64,000 nucleotides of DNA from positions 23,542,365 to 23,606,364 of the forward strand of contig NC_092678.1 in assembly GCF_964355755.1 (NCBI RefSeq), in the 5' to 3' direction. Every line of letters begins with the position of its first letter. The stretch's first letter is position 1. The translations under genes were made by a program, and so were the position numbers. The DNA comes from Antedon mediterranea (Eukaryota; Echinodermata; Crinoidea; Comatulida; Antedonidae). Below the pieces are notes generated by a model. It did no database searches, was not told the DNA's origin, and saw only the letters and a program-made list of their open reading frames with translations. Below are positions 33,284 through 46,026 of the stretch, piece by piece.

Positions 33284-34997
33284 ATTTTGTACTCCTCATC
33301 AAAATGAGCTTTTTATCAGTAAATTAATCTTGTTTCCGATGACCCAGTTTATTCTCTTAGTTCCGTCACGATTCTCATAATGCTATGTAGCAGTTTTAAT
33401 GTGTTGGTTGTGATGATTTCTCAAGTTATCGTCCGAAAACGAGGCAATCCAACCGCGTCGTGTGATTAATACTACGCACGACCGAAGGCGCGAATTCCCA
33501 GCCAGAAATTGAGTCGACGATTGGGTGCTAATTGCTAGGTTAGATCAACAACAGCCTAGAGAATGGATGCAAATAAACTCTATTTTTCAGCCAATAACTT
33601 ATAACATTAGAATGCGTACTTCGATACCGACTCCCGGGATTTTACCAGAGTTACACGAAGGAAGTCACTGCATTTTATTATTTATCCATTTCATATTAGG
33701 GCCTATTTTAGTAACTGTAACTGTATTTAAACTGTATGTCTATACGTACTCCATCTTAAATTATATTTTAGTAACGTTATTAACAAACTAGCGTGGAAGC
33801 ATTGAGAATCGACTGATTATTAACACTGTTTCTTATATCGTGCTATATCAACCCCATCTTCAACCTTGATGTAAAATAGGCTAAATAGGTAAGCGTTACT
33901 TATACCAGTAATGTACACCAACTACTGATAGTCATCTAATTAGGCTTAATTTTAACCTTAATAATTTAAACCTACTTACCTCAAATCGTACAACGAACTT
34001 AGGATGAGATGACTAAGAAATACAGTGAAGAATGCACTATTTATGTGCATGTTAACCGCCGACTTAGTAATAACTTATAATGCGTATTATTCCAGTGTGG
34101 TCGGCTTAATGTCCAAGATTTGCACATTAGTAAGCCTCACGCTTTTCTACATTACCCACCACTAGTATGCTTAAGAAACCTCACAATCGCAAAGTCAAAC
34201 AATACATCTGATTGGTCAGTGAAGTGTTGCTGAAACTTTGATCGCTAATTCTGAATGGTTGTTGAAACCAATCGGTTATAATATCGGTAAGCACAACATG
34301 TTTGCCTTCGGGTCCATCTAAAGTAGTAGTAGCCCCTCAGATTGTCAACATAATGATGCTGGTCAAATTAATCGTCTACTAGTGTTTTCGTAAAGTGTTA
34401 CGTTACTCTTGTGTAATATGAATTTGCTGGGTAACGTGTAACTTCTCTTTTGTTGATGAGCTATGTACGATGATTCAGTCATCATGTGCGTGTTTCTTAT
34501 GTTATACTTATGTGGTAGACACGTATGACTAAAACAAACGGTGTTGAACATTTCTCGAAGCCCTCAATGTTTTTAAAGACATTATACCATATTCATTCAT
34601 TTATTTATTCAATAGTATGTAGGCCACTAGCCCAAGTACGGTACAATAATGGAAAATAGTACAGCTTGATATGGCAAAATTTCTCATTGTTCTTTTCAAC
34701 ATACACTAATTTCGTTTCCAAAAATTCTGCTATTTTTCCCTTTCATTTAAGAACAATTATTCAACAAAGGTTCCTTTAAAAATTCAATGATTCCAAATTT
34801 GCTCAACCAAGATTTTACCGTGATGTTTACTATCTATTTCACCAAACCACACAAAACACAACAGTGAAAAAAATAAGGAAAATAGCTTGCGCTAGTCCAA
34901 ATCTTAACAACATTAATAAAGTTTATCTACTCATTCCCCGAATGTTGCGTTATTTCCAATAAGTTTTGTTTTTTTTGTTTTCATGTTGAGCCTTTCA

Positions 34998-35405
34998 TTA
35001 AGGATATGTTTGACATTCATCATGTTAATCATGTTTAGCCTAAATGTTAACCATACACCGGGCCATACACCATGTCGAATGTTGCTGAATTAAGGATATG
35101 TATGACATTCATAATGTTAATCATGTTTAGCCTAAATGTTACCCATACACCATGTCGAATGTTGCTGAATTAAGGATATGTATGACATTCATAATGTTAA
35201 TCATGTTTAGCCTAAATGTTAACCATACACCATGTCGAATGTTGCTGAATTAAGGATATTTATGACATTCATAATGTTAATCGTGTTTAGCCTAACCATA
35301 CACCATGTCGAATGTTGCTGAATTAAGGATATGTATGACATTCATAATGTTAATCATGTTTAGCCTAAATGTTACCCATACACCATGTCGAATGTTGCTG
35401 AATGC
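34998..35405. repeat. 80-bp minisatellite, five copies
   Basis: GGATATGTATGACATTCATA, ATGTTAATCATGTTTAGCCT, AAATGTTACCCATACACCAT and GTCGAATGTTGCTGAATTAA make an 80-bp unit. One copy has lost about 14 bp after TAGCCTAA, and the first is longer. Confidence 0.93.
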
Positions 35406-35504
35406 TTATAATAATAGAATGTAATTCCTTTGAACTACGTTTACTTCACCAGAACGACCTTGTGTAATAACATCCTGAAAACAATACAAGTGACATACAT
35501 TGAC

Positions 35505-35650
35505 TTTAAAGCTACACTATCAAACTGTATGTGATCAATTGTGATGTGTCCTTATTTGGAGTTGATGATGTCATATCACTACCATATCTGAGCATATCAC
35601 TACCTTATTTGAGCACATCACACTTTTTTGATAGTGTAGACAGAGCTTTA
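35505..35650. mobile_element. MITE family A, copy 9
   Basis: AAAGCTACACTATCAAACTG at the left and TTTTGATAGTGTAGACAGAG with CTTTA at the right. The CACTACC segment is duplicated inside, as in copy 5. Confidence 0.85.
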
Positions 35651-35705
35651 GGATTCAAGTTCAGAAAGTACTAGGTTCAGTGTGAATGATGGGATTATGG
35701 AGTTG

Positions 35706-35790
35706 TACTGTACGCAGATTGGTGGTTGAGATGTTCGTCTAACGATCGCTCTGCGTGCGTTCTTGGTTCGAATCATGTGAAATGTTAGGG
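35706..35790 (+). mobile_element. tRNA-derived SINE head or tRNA pseudogene
   Basis: GTGGTTGAGATGTTCGTCTA resembles an A box region and TTGGTTCGAATCATG a B box, 45 bp apart as in a tRNA. The acceptor stem does not pair and no clean anticodon loop is seen, so it is not called as a working tRNA. Confidence 0.4.
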
Positions 35791-37349
35791 TTTTTTTCAT
35801 GACATATCAATTCCAATTTCAAAGACTTGTTTATGTAGAGAGTATTTATGTTTGTTATGTGAATAGATTGTCACTTGCATATCGCAACAAAATTGATAGA
35901 CCTGGGCAATGTTCCCTAAATAAAATAAAATAATATTGTTAAAAAGTAAACTTACAATTGAGGGAAGGCACAGTATTACGTAAAACTTTTACTCTATGGT
36001 AAAACGAAGAACTTTTGTTGTTGAGGATACAGGAGAGTATCTGAATTCATTTCAACTGATCAATAAGTTGTATATGTATAATATAATAAGTCAATATTTA
36101 ATGTATATAGTTTAATGTAGTTTAACTGTTCAATCACCATATTCATTGTATTGTGATAATTATGTATTGGTAATTGATTAATACAGACTGTATAGGATGC
36201 TGTCAATGGTTGTGAATGTTTCCGCAATGAATTTGTATATGTGAATGACTCAAACATTATTTATCTACATTTGTAGCATGTTCAGATTTGATAAAATCAT
36301 GTTAATTTATAAAAGCAAGATTTCTGTCTTGTTGAGGATACAGGTGTGTTGGCAGGTGGATCGACAACAAACGGCGTGTCTGCTGTGGCTTGCTTACTTC
36401 TTGTTAGGATATCATGCTTATGTTTAATTGTTCGCTGTTTTAGCCCGCCTAAAAGACACATTACACGTCTCTTTAATTCAAACTGTCAGCTTGTTGTGTC
36501 TATTAGGTTTAGAACAAGTTGTTTGTCCATTTTCTAGACTATTGTGAAATCTTCAAATGCCTTTATACTTTATTCTGTGTTTTGTTTTAGGTACATACTA
36601 GATGGTTCATTTTCTATAGTTTCCTTAGATATCTCCATCGGTCAGTTGTTTTTTTAAATAAAAACAACGAACGAAGAAATAATGTAAAAATAAAGAGGAA
36701 GAAAAGAAACATGATGGAATTGACGTCATAATAAGTAGTACATGCCTCGAAGCATGTCGAATATCTCTAGCTGCCGTCTGTCACTCACTAAGTTTACTGT
36801 TAGATTACTTTAAAAATAAACACCCTTCTATCCTGAAGGTAATAGTGAAATGTTATATTCCATGTATAGGCCTAAGCTATTATAACAGCAGCCGTGTCTA
36901 TAAAATATTGTCCATTATATCACCGTATAGAGTCCAACTTATATGCGTATACGTGTTTTATATTGTTATACAGGCCTATAATTGTTATAGACCCCAACCA
37001 AAGAAATTATTACTCTAAAAGTGTGTTTAAATTAGGAATAATCTACAACTACTACTAAATTTATACCTAGTGGCCCGTATATACCAAATAACTGTATAAA
37101 ATGCACGTGTCTATATTAATGTTTGTATAATAGTATTTCCCTGTTGATTGGCACTGCAGTATCTTATCAATATTGTTTATATTTGCTTGTTATTTATTAT
37201 AACTAGATATATATTAGCGTAGATTAGGTCTACTTCGGTAGGCTCCACTGGTTTGATTTCATGATCAGAGTACAAAATCCCTTCCATTAAATAGTACTAG
37301 TGACGATTATGAGTAGAAAATCTATCTTAATTCTTAAAGGCAAATTGAT

Positions 37350-37697
37350 TTGTTTATAGAATATAGGAAGATGTACCTCAAAAAGAACAATGCTAGTATG
37401 AATCTAATGTTGATTCACAACATTAATCAAATCTTAATCGAATCTATTATCAAACAAAAACTACAATACTTTGGACATATTGCCAGACGGGATGGAGATA
37501 GTATGGAGAAAATGATTATGTTTGGGAAAGTTGAGGGTAAACGAAAAAGAGGAAGACAGAGACTCAGATGGATTGATGGTATAAGTGGTGCTACAAACCG
37601 ACCAATAACCAGTTGCTATAATGAAGCTCAAGATCGGCAAGAATGGAGACACTTCATCAGAATGGTCACGAGTAGCCTACTCAGATATCATGAGTAG
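37350..37697 (+). mobile_element. LINE 3' fragment: reverse transcriptase C-terminus
   Basis: About 115 codons encode KQKLQYFGHIARRDGDSMEK, FGKVEGKRKRGRQRLRWIDG and AQDRQEWRHFIRMV, the distal end of a non-LTR endonuclease-reverse transcriptase. It is the same class as 22387-22770 but a different lineage by residues. It is 5'-truncated and uninterrupted, with GAGAGAGAG after the stop. Confidence 0.88.
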
Positions 37698-38019
37698 AAC
37701 GACGAGAGAGAGTAATGTTGATTCGTTGACATTCCAACTATTCCCCCTTAAATATATACATTTCTGCAGTTCTTCTTTTATTTGAATTTACTTTCACTTT
37801 TGATGACGTAATCAATTGAAAGTGACGGTCGTTGACTTCTTTCTACAAGTTCAATGTCACAGGGTGACGTCATCGCGGAAATTAAGCACGACTAATGTCA
37901 CCACAAAACATCCACCCAAGAAAAACTCATTAAGGATCATTATTCTGCACAATTACTGGCCTATTTGTAGCTATCAAGAAAAACCAAATGTATGTCGGAG
38001 ACATTCTTTAAACCACCCC

Positions 38020-38260
38020 GAAACTGCACCCATCTTATATGCTAATGAATATTCATGTTTATTTTGTGACGTTTCCTGATGGGTCCCCAACTTATGTACG
38101 AAAGGAAATATCGCGGAGCGGTTTTTTTTCATACATAAGTTGGGGAATCCTTGTAAAAGATACACCCAGTCACGCCTTATGGATATGCTAATGCATATTC
38201 ATGTTTATTTTGTTACGTTTCCCCAACTTCTAAGTACGAAAAGTAATGTCGCTACCGGGG
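38020..38260. repeat. Direct repeat with an internal hairpin
   Basis: TATGCTAATGAATATTCATG with TTTATTTTGTGACGTTTCC recurs at about 38186 as TATGCTAATGCATATTCATG with TTTATTTTGTTACGTTTCC. Between them CCCCAACTTATGTACGAAA and CATACATAAGTTGGGG form an inverted pair, suggesting a decayed foldback element. Confidence 0.65.
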
Positions 38261-39167
38261 ATTTCTTTCTGGAGACAAATCCACATTCATGTTTGTAACT
38301 GTATATATTTCTTCAACGCAGAAGGTGGTCAACCGCCCATTGAATTTCTTGTAGAGAGTTAGCTCAGCTAGGATGACAGTAGATGTAAAGTCTTTGCTAA
38401 CCTATGCGGGAGATTCGTCTTTTTTTACCGCCGCATTAATTGATGTGACAAAATTAACTAACACCTGCTCGGGTCTAACTGTGCTTGCAACTGTTTTGTC
38501 GGTTGTTCCTAATTTTAAAATAGCGTCAGATTCCTTCTTAATATACGATGAAAAGATAACTACATCGGGGAAATTTAAGTATTTTATCTGTATTTAAATT
38601 GTTATGTTATTCTGTGCATGGAGAAATCAGTTAGGACTGATTTCTTCATGTTCTGTGTGAACGCGTAATTCCATCGTTACACAATCGAGGGCATAACATA
38701 ACGTGTTATCTATTGCCCCATGCTGATCGTCTTTCTCTCGATGCTTTAATGTAGTTGCCACAATGTATCTCGTGTTACCCTCTTTCGAATGTCATTTGCA
38801 ACATTTGTCACTAAATAATGTCATTTCCATGTTTTTAAGTTTGCAGAATGTATTGACTATTGTCATGACTCTCATTGAGGTCCTATTTAATAACTTTAAA
38901 ATATTTCGATGAAATCTTTGATACCGTATATGTTGCATTGTTTTCGTTTTCATAAGCAAAATTTCGTTAGATACCGTATAAAACCATATTTGGTATTACT
39001 TTGTGTACTTAATTTTAATTGAATATTCTGTTTTTTTTTCATCAAGAGTTTTTGGTTGCAATTCTTTTTGACCAAGCCCAAACTATATGGTTGATTGAAG
39101 TATAGGCCTAATGAATTTTGTCTAGGGTTTTAGGTTTATTCGTCACCCGGTACCAACATTATTCAGG

Positions 39168-39350
39168 TAAAGCCTGTTTTCCTGTCGACGTTAATCGACG
39201 CTATCGTTCATTGAAATGTTAACGATTTACAGGATAAGGTACTCGCTATCGTTATCATTTCAACTTGATCGTTTTCAAACGATCGTCGTTGAACTGTTAA
39301 CGATCAACGACGATAGCGTCGAATAACGTCGGACAGGAAAACAGGCTTAA
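39168..39350. mobile_element. Long foldback element with AAGCCTGTTTTCCTGTC ends
   Basis: AAGCCTGTTTTCCTGTCGAC at the left is the inverse of GTCGGACAGGAAAACAGGCTT at the right, flanked by TAA and TTAA. Inside, GACGCTATCGTT, GTTAACGAT and AACGATAGCG words are also inverted, so nearly the whole 183 bp folds on itself. Confidence 0.82.
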
Positions 39351-39704
39351 GCCTTCTAAACGTAAAAGGCCTATTCATAATGCGTATTTAAAACGCCTAT
39401 AATCAGTGTGTGTCATTGTAAAACTATTTATTTGGTGATAAAACACGTTTACATTTTAAGATATAAATATGTTTAAGATAAATTCGTTTGATTTTATAAT
39501 AGACAATACAGCACCTCTTAAATTGAACACTTCACTTTGTGTTGGCTGTATGCAAACCTTCAACGGAAGTACTTCACTCTCTCACTTGATAAAATTTATT
39601 TATGTCAATATTATTGTATTAATATTATAATGAATATTTTAAATTAAACTTCCTTTTAAGATCTGCTGACTACCGTTTGTATAGTCAAAATTAATGTCTG
39701 TTCA

Positions 39705-40146
39705 CACATGAGAATGAAATAAAAAAAAGTAGGAATCACGTTTACATAAGAATGAAATAGAAAATAAGAATCACGTTCACACGTAGAATGGAATAGAAAA
39801 TAGGAATCACGTTCACACGTAGAATGGAATAGAAAATAGGAATCACGTTCACACGTAGAATAAAATAGAAAGTATAGGAATCACGTTTACACGTAGAACA
39901 ACATAGAAAATAGGAATCACGTTCACACGTAGAATAAAATAGAAAGTAGGAATCACGTTCACACGTAGAATAAAATAGAAATCACGTTCACACGTAGAAT
40001 GGAATAGAAAGTAGGAATCACGTTTAAACGTAGAATAAAAAATAAAGTAGGATTCACGTTCACACGTAGAATGGAATAGAAAGTAGAAATCACGTTTACT
40101 ACGTAGAATAAAATAGAAAATAAGATTCACGTTCATATGTAGAATC
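39705..40146. repeat. 36-bp minisatellite, about twelve copies
   Basis: GAATGGAATAGAAAATAGGA with ATCACGTTCACACGTA recurs every 36 bp, with some short units. The open frame on the - strand is an artefact of the period being a multiple of three. Confidence 0.93.
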
Positions 40147-43100
40147 ACAATGAAATTGACTGATTGATATGGTTTACTTAAAATTATGTTTTTTTTTTCG
40201 CGTTCAAAAGTTGTTAATAATCGTACACTTTTGTATACGCGCGCGTCGACTTAGTGTCGTGGTAACGTCACTGCTGATTTGACAGCTATGGAAATGAGAT
40301 GTCCTGAAGGAGTAAAGGGTTGGTTCGTGCTCCAGTCTGTTTATCTTTCGATAAAAAATCTACAGTTACAGATAACACTGATGTACTGAACGATTGAAAA
40401 TGATTAAACTCACAAACACATTTCTAAAATTTGGTCAAGGTTGTCAAGTGGCGGGAGAGTGTTGTTGGTGTTTTCTATTTTCATCTACACTAGAACAAAC
40501 TGTCAAGGTTTAACATGGAGAATGTTTTAAACGGAAATTTCAACTATGAAAATGGACATCACAGTGTATTAAACATATCAGGTTTTATCCTTATCTAAAG
40601 AAATGGTTCATAATATGTCACAATCGATTGTAAAATGTGCAGTTGATGTCTCAAATTGAGAGGATGGATGACGCCCTATATGAATATCAGTGTCCGTCGA
40701 GAATTAGGCGTGGTTCTAAGTAATTAAAATTGATTTTAAAAACACGAAATAGTGCTCATCTTAACACATCTAGTGATCTATTTTAAATGGTTTTACTTTT
40801 AAATAATTGCCTCATGGCCCATTAGAGGATGTTGTTGTAATATGTTATACTTTCACCAACCTATTTTAAAGAATAACGAGACTGTTGATATCTTGTTACT
40901 ATCCTAAGTTTTTATTTCAATTGGTTTGTTAAAAAGAAATTCCCAATTATTCATTTACTACAATTGTTTCAACCGATATGAAGATATATAATTATGTTTT
41001 ACTTTTAAACTTTATAATTTACTACAAGGACGAATTTTGTCTTGTCTTGTAACTTGCTTTCCTAGTTATTACTCTTTTTATTTTATCAGTTGATTACTTC
41101 TACATGAAATTTAAAACATTATGAATGTCAAAGTTTAATCAATGTGTTTACCTTTTTTTGCCAGTTTTAAACATTTTTGAAATTTGTCGATAGTGTTTAA
41201 TCTGGTGTAAGTACTGCTATTGTTTTGACGAGTTACAAATTACGATATGTCAAAAAATATAGAAATACACATATAAATAATAAATCTATCTTTAATTTCT
41301 AACACACACGGTGCAGAGTAGTAAAACTGGTTAATAGAAAATGTTCACAAAGACGGTACAGAATAGTAAACTGGTTAATAAAGAAAATCTCCAAATATCC
41401 CATATATCATGTCCCGAAGTGTAAACTTAGATGTTTCTAATGTTTTGTGAAACCTATTCCTATGGGAACTAGGTATAGCACCATCTCAATCATGACTCCA
41501 CAAAAAACATAGGACAACCTAATTCTAAGCAAAAAGAAGTTTTGTTTTGACATTTAAATACAATAGAATCACACTTTGAAGAACTTATAAATTACTTTTA
41601 ACAACAAATTTTAACAATTCTAACCATATATAGAAATATAAAAATGTTCAAAAAAAGTTAAAATCTTACCTGATGTAAGTTGAGATTAGAATGATAACTA
41701 TTGATGATCGATATATTGAGCGTCCAATTACTGACAACATTTTGAAAAATAAAATCCAAATAAATGGTAAATTCAACAGGTTAGTAGTTTGTACACCTGA
41801 CGTGGTTACGAGTTCTTTCTCCAATGATTTTTAGAAATCTGACAGTTTTGTTGCATTCTTGTTATAAACATAGGTAGACCAAATCCAAATTAATTATCGC
41901 AGTCGGTATTTATACAACCATTAGTGAAGACGATATATAAACCTAAACCCACGCGTCAACTAGTTCCGGGGAAAACGTTTTTGCTTCTACATTGTAATTC
42001 CATGTACGAACAAATGTCATAAAACTTTCCACAATGTTGGTGATTTACTTTATTCGTCGTCGACGTGACAGGAGCGCACGTGTGTGTTAACAATGTGTTA
42101 CCATGTTACGCTTTCCCCTCGATGCGTCGTTTCTCTCTGTGATACTTTTTGGGATAATTATGTCAATGATTGAACACCAATAAATTCAAGAATTTAAACA
42201 GTACAGTTGAAGTTTGTACTTCTTGCTTTGGTCATGCCGTTTATTTATTGACCAATAGATATAGACTTGATTAACCAATGATCAAACGTTCTATATCCCT
42301 AGGCATATACACCCAATTCACAGAACATGATCGTACGGCTTAAAAGGCGTCTCACCCCGTGTAGTGTTATGATCAAACGCAAGCCGTCGCGAGCACGTTG
42401 TCTTCAGTCCCAGGAGAAAACACGTCAAAGCAATCTATTGAAAAGAGAAATGTTGCCCAATTTACACCCGTTGTACGATGTCGCGTTTCAAACATTTACA
42501 CAACTATTTCCATTGTTTCATCACACTTATTTTTTCTTCAGACCAGACCTCCTGTAGAATGATACTGAAGAATGAAAGATAAAATCTTTAAATGTCTCGT
42601 CGTATTATGATCCGAATCAGACTAAACACCGCCTTATATTTTCCAAGTATTGCTCGTGTACATCTAATTACGAGTTTAATCCACTCCAGTCCTCCAAAAT
42701 CTTGTTTAACAAGCTGTTTGGTAAAAGTGGGTTTTCATGCAATCTCATGTGGTTCGTAAGTCAAAGACCCGTATCCTCCCGGGGGACAAAGACATATACT
42801 TGATTATAAAATCCCCACAATGTTGTAACAAATTATCTTGATAACAAGTAACAAATTATCTTGGTAAAAAGTAAAGAAACAAGTATACTAGAGTTATAAA
42901 CTAAGTAAGCCAAATGGTGCGACACAGAAAAGGTGCAACTAACTGTGATCTAGGCGGCGGAAATTATCGGGTTATCATCTAATTTGCTTGTTGTACATGT
43001 ACAGGTTCAGGTCCCGTGGGACAAATGACAATTGTGGCATGTTGTCCAATATCCTAGGCCTAGCCCTGGACAAGGGGGTCGATGTCCATGCGTTTACGTT

Positions 43101-45712
43101 AAAAGTGGTCAGTCCACGGCCGACCGGAAACTCTCTATTAAGTTTACATAGGCTTAGACCCAATTACCTGAAAATAACAGACACATTTAAATTCCTACAC
43201 TTCCGTTAACTGCTATAATGCAGGACCTGTGTTTCTGTTCAATTTCTGCATGTCAGCCGCTTTTAAAATAGTTGACTTAAATAGTTATATAGGCCTAACT
43301 TAAGTTTTAGGCATACCAATCTTAAATATCTTTTTTTTAACCCCTAGTAGTCCAGCGCCAATCTTACTGGAAAATATTTAAGGAAAACGTTAATTTACGC
43401 CTAGGCCCAGAAACCCCCTTTTTTCTTCTTGTCAGAAGACCATTACAATAATTATTTTTACTTAGTGATGAAAAAAGTTTTGATCACGTGACTCTTTTAA
43501 GAAAGTTATGAAACAAAAGAGGGCGCTCTTTCAAAAATATAAGCTGCGGTTGCATCTTTGGAGTCCAAAATTCAATAAACTATCTATTAAGAGGGACATC
43601 TTCGGGACTCAACAAATTGATCTTGATTTTAAAACATATATATCATCTAGTTCGTTTCACTGTCCTTGAAAATGTTTTCTTAGTAGGGGTGTCACCTGAA
43701 TGTGTTTGTCCCAAAGGTACGTGAGTTCTACTTTCCTGTAATTGTTAACGTCCTATACAGTCATAATCATCTTAATTTTTCTCATTATTTTCTTTAATTT
43801 TGTTGTGTCACTGGCAGTAGAGTGCATGGTACCATATATTATATTATATATTGTGATAGGTACAGAGTGTGACCTTAGTTATATCAAATGTGTGAATATT
43901 GTTTTTCTGGGTCATGCATAAAATACTATATAATGAGTCGGCAATTTTTCCATTCATTCATTGTTAATTAAGGTTGTACGAACACCGGCCCTTCACCACC
44001 ACACCGCCGACAGGTGCTTCTTTAACTAATATATAAGTTCTTTTTAAAATTAGCCAATTGCTTTTGCTTTGTGTTTCGTCAATTCGTACTTTGTCAGTCG
44101 GGTTAAGGGTAATTTTATTGAACAAGTTGTTGTTGTACCGTTAATGTTTTAAGTTGTTTCTAATAAAATTCGAGTTGATAAACACATGGACTTTGTGAAT
44201 TTAGTCCACTGAGTATATTACTCAAAATTAGTCATGTGATATAATGGTGGACAGGACACGTTTGGAACGCATGATATGTACCGTCTGCTCATGGCCGGCG
44301 GTATTCTTAACCCAAACTACACTATCACATTTTATGTGACCAAAAACATGTGGTGTGTCCATATATGGCGTTCTAAATTGGTAACTGGTCACCAATAGTC
44401 TACCAATGCATATGTTGCTGAATGTGAAATGAAATTCGTCACCAGCAGAGTTAGTTTATGTTATGTTCAAACAAATGTGTTCTTAATGTTTAAAATGTAC
44501 TATTGCACTCATTGCATGGGATAGTATAGTCACCGTACCATTAGGTGCGTTATTTTGTAAAATTTGACTAAATTACCAGGATGATAGCTTCTTAAGTACT
44601 AAGTATTTAACTTAAGGATTAACTTAAAATTGATTTAATTAAATTCATTCCCTTAAGAACACACTGCTCGTATTCAATAGATAATTTGGTTATCTCTGTT
44701 TATCAAAATTGGTAACTTACGGGCCAAGTTAAAATCTTTAAGAAAATATGCCGATTCATCGGAAACCTACCATCACTATGATTGCGCACAGTAACATTGT
44801 AACGAACTGGTTCGCGTCAACAAACGTCCACACGCGTCAACTTTAACTCAAGTCGGCAGTATAAACAGTTCTGTTAATTGCAGATTGTCTGTACCATGAA
44901 TGATATGCACTTTTGCTTCTGCCGCACCAATAGCTAGATATTTTTTCTTATGGGGATTAAAAGCACATTGTGTTGATTATGCTTTACTCTCTCAGGGGCA
45001 TTTTGTATTTATTTTTGGAAGAAAAAGTAGGTTATATTTTTTTTTGTAGAAGAAAAAAAATGTTTAGTTGTATTTACACTGAAAGTTGTTATGAACGAAC
45101 ATTATAGAGGGCAGTAAGTGTATTTTAAGAAACATCAGAACATAGATTCTAACTTATCCATAAACAAATGTTTTCGTTCCATAACACAAACGTTTGTTTG
45201 GTGCAGAGTAGAGCCGTTTATAGAAAGTTTGACCAACTTAGTATAAACGCAATTCTTGTAACGTGTAACGCGTAATACGTTTATATGAGATTCTTGTGAC
45301 GACGAATGCGTCACCATCAGGTTTTCAGGTTGTTCACACGTCTATGGTGATCAGATTCACTGTTTACTGTATTTTGAGTTCAATTCACATATTTTAATTA
45401 TATAGGTCTACGTATTTTTGTTTTGCTTACATGACTGTTTTCTGACTGTTGACAATGGGGTCTTATAGTGGCCATTCACCAGAATAGGCTAATAGTTAAC
45501 ATTCTCCTATCTAAAGTGAATACCAGTAAGGTGAAATCCTTAAATATTTATTTGAAAACTTAACGAAGTAGCTCGGTTAATTGTGATTGGTCAATAGGGC
45601 ATATTGGCCTCCTAAATGTATTCTTATAACTCTCTGTCTGTCTGTTGGTCCACGTTTATCAAATATTTTTAAATCATTTTTTTGTCTGTTAGATTCTATC
45701 TTATATTCATAA

Positions 45713-46026
45713 TGACGTCACAATAATACAAATTACACAGATTGTGAGGAACTGAAATAAATCGCAGTTTATTAATACTGATATTTTCATCGAAATTATA
45801 TCAATATTAAATAGCTTTTTTAAAATCTATATTTATTATGAACCTTTTTCATTAAAATTCACAGAACTATAGGTGGCGCTTTCCTCATGTATCAAAACTT
45901 TATAAATTAATTTTCATGTTATTAATTGTTATACTTTCATTATTTGTTATTAACTTCTTTCATGCTGACGTCATTGACGATGACGTATTATCATTTATGA
46001 TGACGTATTGTCATTGATGATGACGT
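45713..46026. promoter_or_regulatory. CRE-like TGACGT(CA) cluster downstream of Wnt5
   Basis: Perfect TGACGTCA palindromes lie at 45713-45720 and 45966-45973. TGACGTA follows at 45981, 46001 and 46021, spaced exactly 20 bp, in a short tandem repeat TGACGTATT(A/G)TCATTTATGA. ATF/CREB-type proteins bind this core in animals. The array could equally be a chance microsatellite. Confidence 0.4.

Noticed and set aside
38373-38597. 74-codon frame (MTVDVKSLLTYAGDSSFF...)
   Set aside because: Reasonable composition but no family resemblance, no splice context and no neighbour support.
39849-40148. 99-codon frame on the - strand
   Set aside because: Artefact of the 36-bp minisatellite.
44318-44369. 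Tenth family A MITE copy
   Set aside because: Only ACACTATCACATTTTATGTG and CCATATATGG resemble the family; too short to be sure.
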